From positions 1 to 57,745 of the forward strand of contig CACZMV010000015.1 in NCBI GenBank assembly GCA_902782305.1: a stretch of DNA of 57,745 bases, written 5' to 3'. A program made the position numbers and the translations under genes. Shown here one piece after another: positions 1-7,600 of this stretch. Each line of letters opens with the position of its first letter. Position 1 is the first letter of the stretch. This stretch comes from an uncultured Prevotellaceae bacterium (GTDB taxonomy: Bacteria; Bacteroidota; Bacteroidia; Bacteroidales; Bacteroidaceae). The notes below the pieces were generated by a model. The model had not been told where the DNA came from and made no database searches. It worked only from the letters and a program-made list of their open reading frames with translations.

Positions 1-214
1 GAAGATGAACAGCGACGCCAAGCTCTCCTTCACCTCGAAGACCAAGGCGATGGTCAAGAGCCTCACCGGCAGCGACGCCACCGAGGACAGCAACGGCGGC
101 AGCGGTTCGAACGGCGATTCTTCGAACAGCGATTCTTCGAACAGCAGCACTAGCGACAACGGAGGCAACTCCGGCAGTGGCTCTAACGGCGGTGGCGACT
201 TGGGGCAGAACTGA
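1..214 (+). CDS. HU-family DNA-binding protein, C-terminal part (5' end outside window)
   Basis: The frame is open from the left edge and ends at TGA 212-214, so this is the last ~70 residues of a longer protein. What is visible is a short lysine-containing stretch (KLSFTSKTKAMVKSLTG) and then about 40 residues almost entirely Ser, Gly, Asn and Asp. Bacteroidales HU-like proteins often end in such low-complexity tails and are followed by a smalltalk peptide, as here at 269-385. The HU fold itself lies outside the window, so the family assignment rests on the tail and the neighbour. Codon use in the tail is unusually G+C rich compared with the rest of the window. Confidence 0.6.
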   Translation, partial: KMNSDAKLSFTSKTKAMVKSLTGSDATEDSNGGSGSNGDSSNSDSSNSSTSDNGGNSGSGSNGGGDLGQN

Positions 215-477
215 ACAATGAATAGTGAAAAGTGAACAGTGAACAGTGAATAGTGAACAGTGAAGCTTATGAAGACGAATCGAATTGTTGAGGTAGCGGT
301 GAAGGTGATAGTAGCCGCTCTCACAGCCTTCCTGACGGCCATCACAACGACCAGTTGTTTGGGACATGGACCAATCGCTCTGTGAGCGAAGTGAATAGTG
401 AAACGCTTCGCTAGTGAAAAGTGAATAGTGAAGAGTGAATAGTGAAGAGTGAAACGCTTCGCTAGTGAAAAGGAAAG
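215..477 (+). repeat. AGTGAA-type heptad repeats around the smalltalk gene
   Basis: Both intergenic flanks of the smalltalk gene are built of tandem 7-10 bp units such as AGTGAAT, AGTGAAA and AGTGAAC (215-262 and 390-477). Within the second block, ACGCTTCGCTAGTGAA occurs at 403-418 and again at 454-469. The core GCTTCGCTAGTGAA recurs at about 12639-12652. Similar tracts occur near 8410-8445 (reverse orientation), 25977-26005 and 48222-48250. Confidence 0.8.
269..385 (+). CDS. smalltalk family small membrane peptide
   Basis: An ATG at 269 opens a 38-residue frame ending at TGA 383-385. The peptide starts MKTNRIVEVAVKVIVAAL, continues with a hydrophobic helix rich in Ala, Thr and Leu, and ends with a TTTSCLGHGP-like segment. 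This matches the smalltalk family, which in Bacteroidales sits just downstream of HU-like genes. One hydrophobic segment and a Cys near residue 30 suggest a membrane location. No function is established for the family. It lies 54 bp after the HU-like gene, separated by AGTGAA-type repeats. Confidence 0.75.
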   Translation: MKTNRIVEVAVKVIVAALTAFLTAITTTSCLGHGPIAL

Positions 478-484
478 ATGTAAG

Positions 485-519
485 AAAGGAGCCTGACCAA
501 TGGGTTAGGCTCCCTTTTT
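485..519 (+). terminator. Rho-independent terminator after the HU/smalltalk unit
   Basis: GGAGCCTGACC at 489-499 pairs with GGTTAGGCTCC at 503-513 (11 bp with one G-T pair) around a very short loop and is followed by CTTTTT. It ends the upstream HU-smalltalk transcript. Confidence 0.85.
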
Positions 520-578
520 ATGTAAACCAGTTCCCTGATTCAAGTCCCATGGTTCATGAGCATTTTTTAGCTGAAAAA

Positions 579-610
579 TTTGCTTTTATCAGAAATAATC
601 CTTAAATTTG
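579..610 (+). promoter_or_regulatory. Bacteroidota promoter of the toxin-antitoxin operon
   Basis: TTTG at 579-582 is followed after 20 bp by TAAATTTG at 603-610, a full match to TTTG-N19/20-TAnnTTTG. The antitoxin ATG is 55 bp downstream. Confidence 0.75.
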
Positions 611-618
611 CCGTCGAA

Positions 619-639
619 ATGATGGCATAGTGCTATCAT
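619..639. promoter_or_regulatory. Dyad at the start of the toxin-antitoxin transcript, candidate operator
   Basis: ATGATGGCA (619-627) and TGCTATCAT (631-639) form a 9-bp inverted repeat with one mismatch around TAG. It begins 8 bp after the -7 box, at or just past the expected start of transcription, where a RelB/DinJ-type ribbon-helix-helix antitoxin could bind for autorepression. The dyad is seen; its role is inferred. Confidence 0.5.
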
Positions 640-664
640 GTTGCAAACAAAAAGATAAGGTATT

Positions 665-964
665 ATGGCACAATCGGCAGTTACAGTCAGGATAGATTCT
701 GAATTGAAGACGCAGTTCGACGCACTCTGCGAGCAGTTTGGTATGAGTGCCAATACGGCATTCAACATCTTCGTGAAAGCGGTGATTAGAAGTCGCAGCA
801 TTCCCTTCGTCATCAAGGGTTCGCCAAGTGCGCTGGAATTGTTTATGCAGCAAAGAAATGCTGCAGAGTTGAACAAAGAGCCGGAACTCTCGCTGGATGA
901 AATCAACGAGGAGATTCGTGCGGCAAGAGAAGAAATGCGTAAGAGGAAAGGCGTGAAGGCATGA
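665..964 (+). CDS. RelB/DinJ family antitoxin
   Basis: 99 residues. The N-terminal half (AVTVRIDSELKTQFDALCEQ and then FGMSANTAFNIFVKAV) is a ribbon-helix-helix domain of the RelB/DinJ type: a beta strand, then two helices with the Ser-Ala-Asn turn. The C-terminal half is Glu/Lys/Arg rich and would wrap the toxin. It should bind the toxin and, as a dimer, its own promoter (dyad at 619-639). The stop overlaps the toxin start in ATGA (961-964), so the two are translationally coupled. The usual partner of this antitoxin family is a RelE/YafQ nuclease; here it is a PIN protein. Confidence 0.85.
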   Translation: MAQSAVTVRIDSELKTQFDALCEQFGMSANTAFNIFVKAVIRSRSIPFVIKGSPSALELFMQQRNAAELNKEPELSLDEINEEIRAAREEMRKRKGVKA

Positions 965-1374
965 TATACGCTGTTATTGACACCAATGTGTTGGTGTCGG
1001 CACTTATCACTCACAATTCGCAGTCTGCAACTGCAATGGTTGTGAGGCTGTTACTTGATGGTGAGTTTACGCCTTTGTACGAAAGCAGCATTATCGAAGA
1101 ATATCAGGAGGTGCTTCATCGTTCGAAGTTCAAGCTCGTGCCAGGTGTTGCCGATGCACTGATTTCGTATATCAAAGAACATGGAATTGAGACTTCAAGA
1201 ACAGCTTTCCTAGAATCTATGCCCGATGAGGACGACCGCGTGTTCTATGAAGTATCCTTGAGCGTTGAGGATTCTTTTCTGGTTACAGGCAATTTCAAGC
1301 ATTATCCTCAGACACCTAAGGTTATAAGCCCTTCTGACTTCTTAAGTGTGATGATGAAAGCGAAAGAGGAATGA
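961..1374 (+). CDS. PIN-domain toxin of a type II toxin-antitoxin pair (COG1569/TIGR00305-like)
   Basis: 137 residues, a predicted metal-dependent ribonuclease. Acidic PIN residues are visible: Asp in VIDTNVLVSAL near residue 7, Glu in SSIIEEYQEVL, and the Asp/Glu group in MPDEDDRVFYE. The last motif reads FLVTGN rather than VTGD, a variant I associate with this subfamily. The start codon overlaps the antitoxin stop by 4 bp. The length is normal and I see no truncation. The RNA target cannot be read from the sequence. Confidence 0.85.
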   Translation: MIYAVIDTNVLVSALITHNSQSATAMVVRLLLDGEFTPLYESSIIEEYQEVLHRSKFKLVPGVADALISYIKEHGIETSRTAFLESMPDEDDRVFYEVSLSVEDSFLVTGNFKHYPQTPKVISPSDFLSVMMKAKEE

Positions 1375-1454
1375 ATAGCTACCTTTGACCTAAAGGTGCA
1401 AAGCGGTAAACCGAGCGCTTTCGCTCGACAATTCAAAATTAAAACAAGTTTTAT

Positions 1455-1485
1455 TTTGTATTGTGCTCGCTTATTCGTACCTTTG
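1455..1485 (+). promoter_or_regulatory. Promoter of the serine acetyltransferase gene
   Basis: TTTG (1455-1458), 19 bp, then TACCTTTG (1478-1485). It excludes the in-frame ATG at 1461, which lies inside the promoter, and supports ATG 1515. AAGGAG at 1498-1503 is one of the few plausible ribosome binding sites in the window. A second TACCTTTG lies at 1380-1387. Confidence 0.8.
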
Positions 1486-1514
1486 CACCGTATTTACAAG
1501 GAGACAAGTCGATT

Positions 1515-2429
1515 ATGAACAACAAGAACGATGTGCTGCTGAAGAATGTGAAACTGCTGTCGAAGATGACGGAGCAGGAGGTGGGCATGATGCCTGAAAC
1601 GGAAGCTCCCCTACCCTCAGTGGAACAGATAAAGCAGATAGTGACGCTGGTGAAGAACATTATCTTCCCAGACTATTTTAACAAGCGACAGCCTGACGAG
1701 GCGATACGCTCGTACTACATTGGTGTGCACATGGAGCAGTTGCAGCAGTTGCTGACGAAGCAGATAGCGCACGGACTACAATTCTGCGAGGACTGCGAGT
1801 GCATGAAGACCAAGGAGCAGGTGTATCAGGAGGCTGGACGATTGACCTTGGAGTTCATAGACGCGCTGCCGGAAATCAAGCGCATGTTGTATACGGACGT
1901 GCAGGCGATGTTTGACAACGACCCTGCCGCGCCCAACTATGGCGAGGTGATATTCTGTTATCCGTCGATGAACACGATGACGCACTATCGCATGGCGCAC
2001 AAATTGCACGAGTTGAAGGTGCCGGTAATTCCCAGAATCATGACGGAGCTGGCGCACTCGAAGACGGGTATAGACATTCACCCAGGGGCTACGATTGGCG
2101 AGTATTTTGCCATCGATCACGGCACGGGTGTGGTGATTGGCGAGACGAGCATTATCGGCAATCACGTGACGCTGTACCAGGGTGTGACGCTGGGTGCGAA
2201 GAGCTTCAAATATGACGAGCAGGGCAACATGCTGAACGTGCCCCGCCACCCGATTCTCGAGGATTATGTGACCGTCTATTCGAACGCTTCTATCTTAGGG
2301 CGCATCACCATCGGTCACCATTCAACAATTGGAGGAAACATCTGGCTGACCCATGATGTTCCCCCCAATTCACGCATCCTTCAGTCGAAGGCGGTGGATG
2401 TATCATTCAGTGGCGGTCTCGGCATCTGA
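1515..2429 (+). CDS. cysE: serine O-acetyltransferase (CysE/EpsC type)
   Basis: 304 residues. It transfers acetyl from acetyl-CoA to L-serine to give O-acetylserine, the acceptor for sulfide in cysteine synthesis. After an alpha-helical N-terminal region the protein enters a left-handed beta-helix with hexapeptide repeats from about residue 180: GIDIHPGATIGEYFAIDHGT carries the catalytic Asp-His pair, followed by GVVIGE and LYQGVTLGAKS. A long N-terminal helical extension is usual for Bacteroidetes members. Start ATG 1515 is chosen because the promoter ends at 1485 and AAGGAG precedes it. The last 27 bp overlap the end of the convergent lipoprotein gene. Confidence 0.92.
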   Translation: MNNKNDVLLKNVKLLSKMTEQEVGMMPETEAPLPSVEQIKQIVTLVKNIIFPDYFNKRQPDEAIRSYYIGVHMEQLQQLLTKQIAHGLQFCEDCECMKTKEQVYQEAGRLTLEFIDALPEIKRMLYTDVQAMFDNDPAAPNYGEVIFCYPSMNTMTHYRMAHKLHELKVPVIPRIMTELAHSKTGIDIHPGATIGEYFAIDHGTGVVIGETSIIGNHVTLYQGVTLGAKSFKYDEQGNMLNVPRHPILEDYVTVYSNASILGRITIGHHSTIGGNIWLTHDVPPNSRILQSKAVDVSFSGGLGI

Positions 2430-2978
2430 CGAGCGTACGAAGCGAACGGGCTTTTCCGTAGCTGTGGAATCGGATGCAGCGGATCTGCGAGCTGGAGCGT
2501 AGTAGCCGTACCAAGCATCGTAGCCCCAGCGATAACCGCTCCAATTAGGCGACGAGGTGTGATAGAGTTCGAAGTCGACTCTGCGTCCGTTGTCATCGAG
2601 CACGCCGTAGAAGCGGTCGTCGTCCAGATGATAGTCGGAGATGCGAATCCAGGTGTCTTCCTCGACAAAGCGAATCTTAATGGTACCATAGTCTACCGTC
2701 CAGTCGATGTGGTTGGCGATATAGTCCCATGGGGCATCGCTGTAGTAGTCGACCCAATAGCCACTTCCACTGGAATAAGCACCGGGGTCTTTCAGGAAAG
2801 TGACCTCAGAATAGGTGGAATTGTAGACGCGACCGTCGTATCTGGACGAGATATACATATTGCCCTTCCAAGTGCCTTCGAGGGTGCGGGCTATTCTGGC
2901 ATCTTCACAAGATGTGAAAGCGAGCGATGCGATGGCGATGATGGTCATCAGCATCATGTTGTGGTAAATCTTCTTCAT
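2403..2978 (-). CDS. lipoprotein of unknown function
   Basis: 191 residues. The N-terminus is a lipoprotein signal (MKKIYHNMMLMTIIAIASLA, then FTSC with the lipidated Cys near residue 24). The mature part begins with a LEGTWKGNMYISS-like stretch recalling lipocalin-like lipoproteins, then is rich in Tyr, Trp and Asp. The tail is Ala/Ser/Thr rich. A TACCTTTG box on the minus strand (3014-3021) sits about 35 bp upstream of the start. I do not recognise a specific family. It converges on cysE with a 27-bp overlap and no terminator between. Confidence 0.75.
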   Translation of the reverse strand: MKKIYHNMMLMTIIAIASLAFTSCEDARIARTLEGTWKGNMYISSRYDGRVYNSTYSEVTFLKDPGAYSSGSGYWVDYYSDAPWDYIANHIDWTVDYGTIKIRFVEEDTWIRISDYHLDDDRFYGVLDDNGRRVDFELYHTSSPNWSGYRWGYDAWYGYYAPARRSAASDSTATEKPVRFVRSSDAETATE

Positions 2979-3050
2979 AATCGTAATCGTTTAATGAGTT
3001 ATTATTTCTGCTGCAAAGGTAAGGGAAAAAATCTACCTTTGCAAGATGAT

Positions 3051-3094
3051 TTTCCTATTTGAAGGTAGGGAATTTCCTATTTTGAATGGGGGAT
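3051..3094. repeat. 22-bp direct repeat upstream of the lipoprotein promoter
   Basis: TTTCCTATTTGAAGGTAGGG (from 3051) and TTTCCTATTTTGAATGGGGG (from 3073) are two similar copies with a 22-bp period. They lie just upstream of the minus-strand promoter of the lipoprotein gene (-7 box 3014-3021), where an activator binding two helical turns apart could sit. Role inferred. Confidence 0.5.
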
Positions 3095-3137
3095 ATATGT
3101 TTTAGAACATAAAAAGGTAAAAATTACACATTATCTC

Positions 3138-3168
3138 TTTGCCCGTTCGTGAAAAGGCAGTACCTTTG
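3138..3168 (+). promoter_or_regulatory. Complete promoter with no gene behind it
   Basis: TTTG (3138-3141), 19 bp, TACCTTTG (3161-3168). A 7-bp dyad (TTCGTGA 3146-3152, TCACGAA 3171-3177) brackets the -7 box and could be an operator. No ORF with ATG follows before the terminator at 3243-3270. Confidence 0.65.
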
Positions 3169-3172
3169 AATC

Positions 3173-3275
3173 ACGAAACGTAACTATTGATTTAGAAACG
3201 ATTTCTTTTCCATTATTAATACTATCATTGGAAGTAAAAAAGAGCGGCACGGTTGTGAAACCCTGCCGCTTTGCT
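3173..3275 (+). ncRNA. candidate small RNA between lipoprotein and transporter genes
   Basis: A transcript from the complete promoter at 3138-3168 would start near 3173 and meet a strong hairpin at 3243-3270, giving roughly 100 nt with no ATG in any plus frame. The 3' hairpin has a 7-bp stem AGCGGCA/TGCCGCT, a C-C mismatch and GGTT/AACC closed by GTGA. Its plus-strand T tract is modest (TTGCTTTTA). Promoter, hairpin and lack of a reading frame are seen; existence of the RNA is inferred. Confidence 0.4.
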
Positions 3276-3281
3276 TTTATT
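3235..3281 (-). terminator. Terminator of the AmpG-like transporter operon, probably bidirectional
   Basis: The stem AGCGGCA (3243-3249) / TGCCGCT (3264-3270) with inner GGTT/AACC lies 18 bp beyond the transporter stop. On the minus strand it is followed by CTTTTTTAC, a strong T tract; on the plus strand by TTGCTTTTA, a weaker one. Confidence 0.8.
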
Positions 3282-3287
3282 GCTTCT

Positions 3288-4598
3288 CTATGCAACTGCT
3301 TCCTCTTCTTCCTCCTCCTTCTTCTTACCGAATTCAGGGTCGATATCCAAGAACCAGGTGACGACGTAGGTCAGCGAGCAGGCTGCCACCACGATGAGGA
3401 AGAAGGCCTGATAGCCCACCGACTCCTGCAAAGCACCTGCAAACAAGCCTGGAATCATCATGGACAGTGCCATGAAAGCAGTACAGAGGGCATAGTGTGA
3501 CGTCTTATGGTCGCCCTGACTATAATAAATAAGGTATAGCATATAGGCAGAGAAACCAAAGCCATAGCCGAACTGCTCGATGAAAACACAGACGTTGATG
3601 ATGAGCAAATCGGAGGGCAAGGCATAAGAGAGATAGACATAAACAAGGTCGGGCAAGGTGATTGCCATGACCATAGGCCATAGCCAACGCTTCAGACCGT
3701 GGTGACTAGCAGCAAAGCCACCCAAGATGCCACCTAAGGTAAGTCCGATGACACCTACGGTGCCTTGAACCAGTCCGTATTCGCCATCGCTCAAACCCAA
3801 ACCGCCATTGCTACCCAAATCGACAAGGAAAAGGGCCGAAACCTTAGCCAACAGTCCTTCAGGCATGCGATAGAACAGCATGAAGCAGATGCCTGCCCAA
3901 ACCTGTGGTTTCTGGAAGAAGGTAACAACGGTTTGCTTGAACTCGAGAAGGATTCCTTCGACACTGCGCTGTTGCTTATCGCCATCCTCAGCGGGTTTGG
4001 GCAATGCCCAGCTGTGATAGAGCCACAGGGCGATGAAAAGACCCGCCATGAAATAGAATACCAGATTCCACGAATAGCTGATGTTGCGTGTCAGCACCTG
4101 CAAAGCACCAGCCAAACCCACCAGCAATCCTGACGAGAAAATAGTAGCTATGCGATAGAAGGTGGAGCGGATGCCAACAAAATAGGCTTGCTCGTGCTGG
4201 TCGAGACCCAGCATATAGAAGCCATCGGCGGCAATATCGTGGGTGGCACTGCTGAAAGCCATCAGCCAGAAGAAGCTGAGCGAGCCCTGCAACCACCAAG
4301 GTCCAGGAATGGTGAAGCCCACACCAGCCAATGCGGCACCGATGAGCAACTGCATGGTGATAATCCACCAACGCTTCGACTTCATCATATCGACGAAGGG
4401 ACTCCACAGGGGTTTGATGACCCAAGGCAGATAAAGCCACGAGGTGTAGAGCGTGATGTCTGTATTCGACAAGCCCAGACGTTTATACATGATGAGCGAG
4501 ATGGTCATCACAGCCACGTAGGGCACGCCTTCAGCGAAGTAAAGGGAGGGCACCCAGGCCCAAGGGTTTCTTTTCTTTGAACTTTGATTTTTGAACAT
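3288..4598 (-). CDS. MFS transporter of the AmpG/PAT type
   Basis: 436 residues, about 12 membrane segments, with the N-terminal motif WVPSLYFAEGVPYVAVMTIS and a following LYLPWVIKPLWSPFVD segment typical of AmpG-like (peptide-acetyl-CoA transporter) MFS proteins. AmpG brings GlcNAc-anhydroMurNAc muropeptides into the cytoplasm for cell-wall recycling. The FSSATHDIAADGFYM segment is the conserved D-rich loop of this family. It lies 67 bp downstream of the glycosyltransferase/HIT/SpoIID fusion on the same strand, which supports a cell-wall role. The C-terminus is a Lys then Glu-rich tail. The substrate is inferred from family and context. Confidence 0.75.
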   Translation of the reverse strand: MFKNQSSKKRNPWAWVPSLYFAEGVPYVAVMTISLIMYKRLGLSNTDITLYTSWLYLPWVIKPLWSPFVDMMKSKRWWIITMQLLIGAALAGVGFTIPGPWWLQGSLSFFWLMAFSSATHDIAADGFYMLGLDQHEQAYFVGIRSTFYRIATIFSSGLLVGLAGALQVLTRNISYSWNLVFYFMAGLFIALWLYHSWALPKPAEDGDKQQRSVEGILLEFKQTVVTFFQKPQVWAGICFMLFYRMPEGLLAKVSALFLVDLGSNGGLGLSDGEYGLVQGTVGVIGLTLGGILGGFAASHHGLKRWLWPMVMAITLPDLVYVYLSYALPSDLLIINVCVFIEQFGYGFGFSAYMLYLIYYSQGDHKTSHYALCTAFMALSMMIPGLFAGALQESVGYQAFFLIVVAACSLTYVVTWFLDIDPEFGKKKEEEEEEAVA

Positions 4599-4624
4599 TG
4601 AACTTTATAATTACTTTTTTATTG

Positions 4625-4664
4625 TTTTATTCTTTTATTCTTTTATTCTTTTATTTTTTTATTC
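4625..4664. repeat. Octamer repeat TTTTATTC x5 in the operon spacer
   Basis: Five contiguous 8-bp units (TTTTATTC; the fourth is TTTTATTT) fill most of the 67-bp gap between the fusion gene stop (4666) and the transporter start (4598). On the transcript strand it reads as GAATAAAA units. The repeat ends 26 bp before the transporter ATG. Confidence 0.9.
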
Positions 4665-4665
4665 T

Positions 4666-7600
4666 TCAATAGATACGTTTAATTTCTGCGTTCTGATAAT
4701 AATGGAGGAGGATTTGCTCGTAGTTATAGCCCTGCTGACCCATGACGGCAGCACCTATCTGGCAGAGACCGACGCCATGCCCCCAGCCTTTGCCTTGGAG
4801 ACGGAAACCAGTGGCGGTCTTCTCGACATCGAAGGCGGAGCTATAGAGATGGGTTTCGCTCAAGGCTCGGCGAATCTCGAGTTCCTTACCGATGGTGAAG
4901 GTCTTCTTGGTTCCCACAATCTTGAGCTTCCAGATGCGACCACTCTTGCCTCGCTCCAAGGGGATGAGGTCGGTAACAGTACCGAAATCGGCATTGAGCT
5001 TGGTGTTGATGAGCGCGGAAAGTTCGTCGGTGGTGTAATCGACCGTCCAGCGATAGAAGTCGTTGGTTTCCTGGTCGTAGTCGTTCAACACCTGCGCCAA
5101 CACCTCTTTGTCGTTGGTGTTGCAGAAGGGGTCTTTCACGCTGATGAGGTATGGCTTGGGAGTATCTTCCCAGCAATACTGGAACTCCTCGGTCACTCCA
5201 CCACAGCACTTGGAGAAACGGGCGTCGCAAATCTCATCGCCATAGCAGAGAATCTGACCGCGTGTGGCCTTGAGCGCCTGCTCGACAGCCTTGCTGGTCT
5301 GCTTGGTGATGCCTTGATAGCGCTGGCAATGATCGTCGGCACAGACATCGAAGATAGTATGGTCTTCGCGGTCGTACCAGCGAATGAGTTCGTCGTCTTT
5401 CTTGATAAACGAGAAGAAGCCGTTCTTTTGTTCCTGATTCTCCTGACGGCGACGCATCTGCGCCAACAGCCACGAACGGGAGATAACGGCATGGGCCTTG
5501 AGCAATTCGACACCAGCGGTTGCTTTCATCTCGCTGCTGATAACACTGGCAAGATATTGTTCGACGGGCAATTCGTTGATAGCCGTAATCTTATCGGCCT
5601 CAACCACCAACTTAAGCGTGCCCAGGAACACCTGCGTCTCCTTGCGCTCCCAATGGAAATTGACGCCGATGGTGACATCATAGAGTGAGAACGAGGCGTC
5701 AGGCTGTTGGGGCATGAAGGTTAGCTCGCGATACTGGTTGCCATTCCACAGAATGCCACCTTCAGAGAACTCGACGGTCTGGTCGCCTTCTATCTTCTCG
5801 CCCTTAGCGGTATAGGGAGCATTCAGCGAGAAGTGAATCTTCTGTCCACTGACAATGCCGACGGTGACAGAAGGTTCTTCCTTCAGCTTTACCGTTGTCT
5901 CCTTATAATCTGAGTTCTTCAGTTCATCAATGACCTGCTGCATCTGCTGGTCGGTGAGCGACACTTCTTGATAGATGGTCATGACCACCTCGGCCGTGAG
6001 ACGGCGGAAGTCTTCCTCGCGAGGCGTGATGATGAGTCCACCCATATCCACAGCGCCTGGACTGATGATATATTGGGCATCGCCCTCAGCGGTATAGCAG
6101 TCAGGACGGTGTTTCCTTCTAGGCAGAACCACGGTGATGAGCTCTTCGCCAGTGGTCCACGAGATGATGTTCATCATGGGCTCTGTATCGTCAGGAGCTG
6201 CGGGCAGACAATGGTAAAGTTGCTTGAACAGGCGTTCGCTGGTCTCAGCACTATGGCTCTTGATGACCAGAGCGGCAGCGGGGTATTCGGCCAATTGCCA
6301 GATGCCCTCGTCCTCGTCCTTCTTAAACACCTCGACGAGGTTTCTGCTCAATCGTTGCCAAGCATGCTGCAAAGGCAACACACCACTCTTGACAGCCTGC
6401 AAGTGAGCATGATCAGGAGCCGAGGCACCGCAATGCGGTCCATTATATAATAAGGTAAGGTCGGAGTTCTTCTGAGCCAGTCGCAACAGCTCGCCAATCA
6501 TCGGCAGGATGCGCTGCGGCTGGTGTTTCAGCGTAGGCAACGTGAAATGCACAGGCAGAATGGGAAACGGATTGACCAACAGCTCATAGCGTCCGCCAAT
6601 GATGCGATGCATCTGTTGCTTGGGACGATTCTTCGCACACAGGAAACAGGGGCGCTCGGCTATTGACTTGGCATCAATCTTAGCGCCTGTAGAGCGGATG
6701 CGAGCAGGATTGAACTGAGCCTGCATCTCGAAGGTGTCAGTAACTAGTTCCTTGGTTTCCACACGCTCTAGGTCACGATAGCGTTGGCGCACCTCGTCCC
6801 ACGTCTGCAACTGACGGTTGAAGAAACGCATGACGGACGAATCGCCCATGGTGTCGCTCCTGCCCTGCGACATGTGCTGACGGGCGTGCAGCTCCATGGT
6901 GCGCAGGCGGTCTTTATACAGATTGTTGGCATTAATCTTATCGACAGAAAGGGCTGCATCGGAATTGCCTCCCCAACGACGGCAGAGATAGAGTTCAGTA
7001 TAGATTCGGCCAATGCGATAATGGCGCGAGAACATCAATCCCAAGGCATAGTCTTCACCATAGGAAGTGTTAGGGAACTGTACCTGACGAAGCAGGGGTG
7101 TGAAGAAGGCACGTGGAGCGCCTAAACCATTGATACGCAGCGCGTTGTTAGGTCCATTCTCGTCCGTCCACTCCTTATGGTCAATCAATCCAGGAGGCAG
7201 CGTGTTCAGTTCGAAGTCACACATGCGATAAGAACCGATAACCATGGCAGCCTTCTGCTTGTAGAAAGCATCGACGATGGTTTGCAGCGTTTTGGGCGAA
7301 GAATACAAGTCGTCAGAATCCAGCTGAACGGCAAAGCGTCCGCACTCCGCACTATTAATCGCCATATTCCAGCAACCGCCAATGCCGAGGTCGGTACGCT
7401 CAGGAACGATGACGTGGAGCTTGTTGCCATGAGTCTTCTGCAGGTCAGTCAGGATGTCGGAAGTTCCATCGGTGGAGTGATTGTCGACCACGATGACATT
7501 GTATTTAAAGCTGCACTTCTGTGAAAGGGCACTCTCCACGGCGTCCTTGACCGTCTTGACACGATTGAACACAGGGATGACAACCGAAGCTTCCACATCG

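Noticed and set aside
1380-1437. Terminator after the PIN toxin gene
   Set aside because: CGAGCG/CGCTCG forms a 6-bp hairpin near 1412-1427, but no T run follows on the plus strand, so I do not call it a terminator.
1461-1514. Longer N-terminus of serine acetyltransferase from ATG 1461
   Set aside because: This ATG lies within the -33/-7 promoter region; the transcript cannot include it.
4591-5688. Long plus-strand frame opposite the fusion gene
   Set aside because: It lies wholly or mostly antisense to the 1224-residue fusion gene, has no recognisable product and uses the complementary codons of a real gene; it is a shadow frame.
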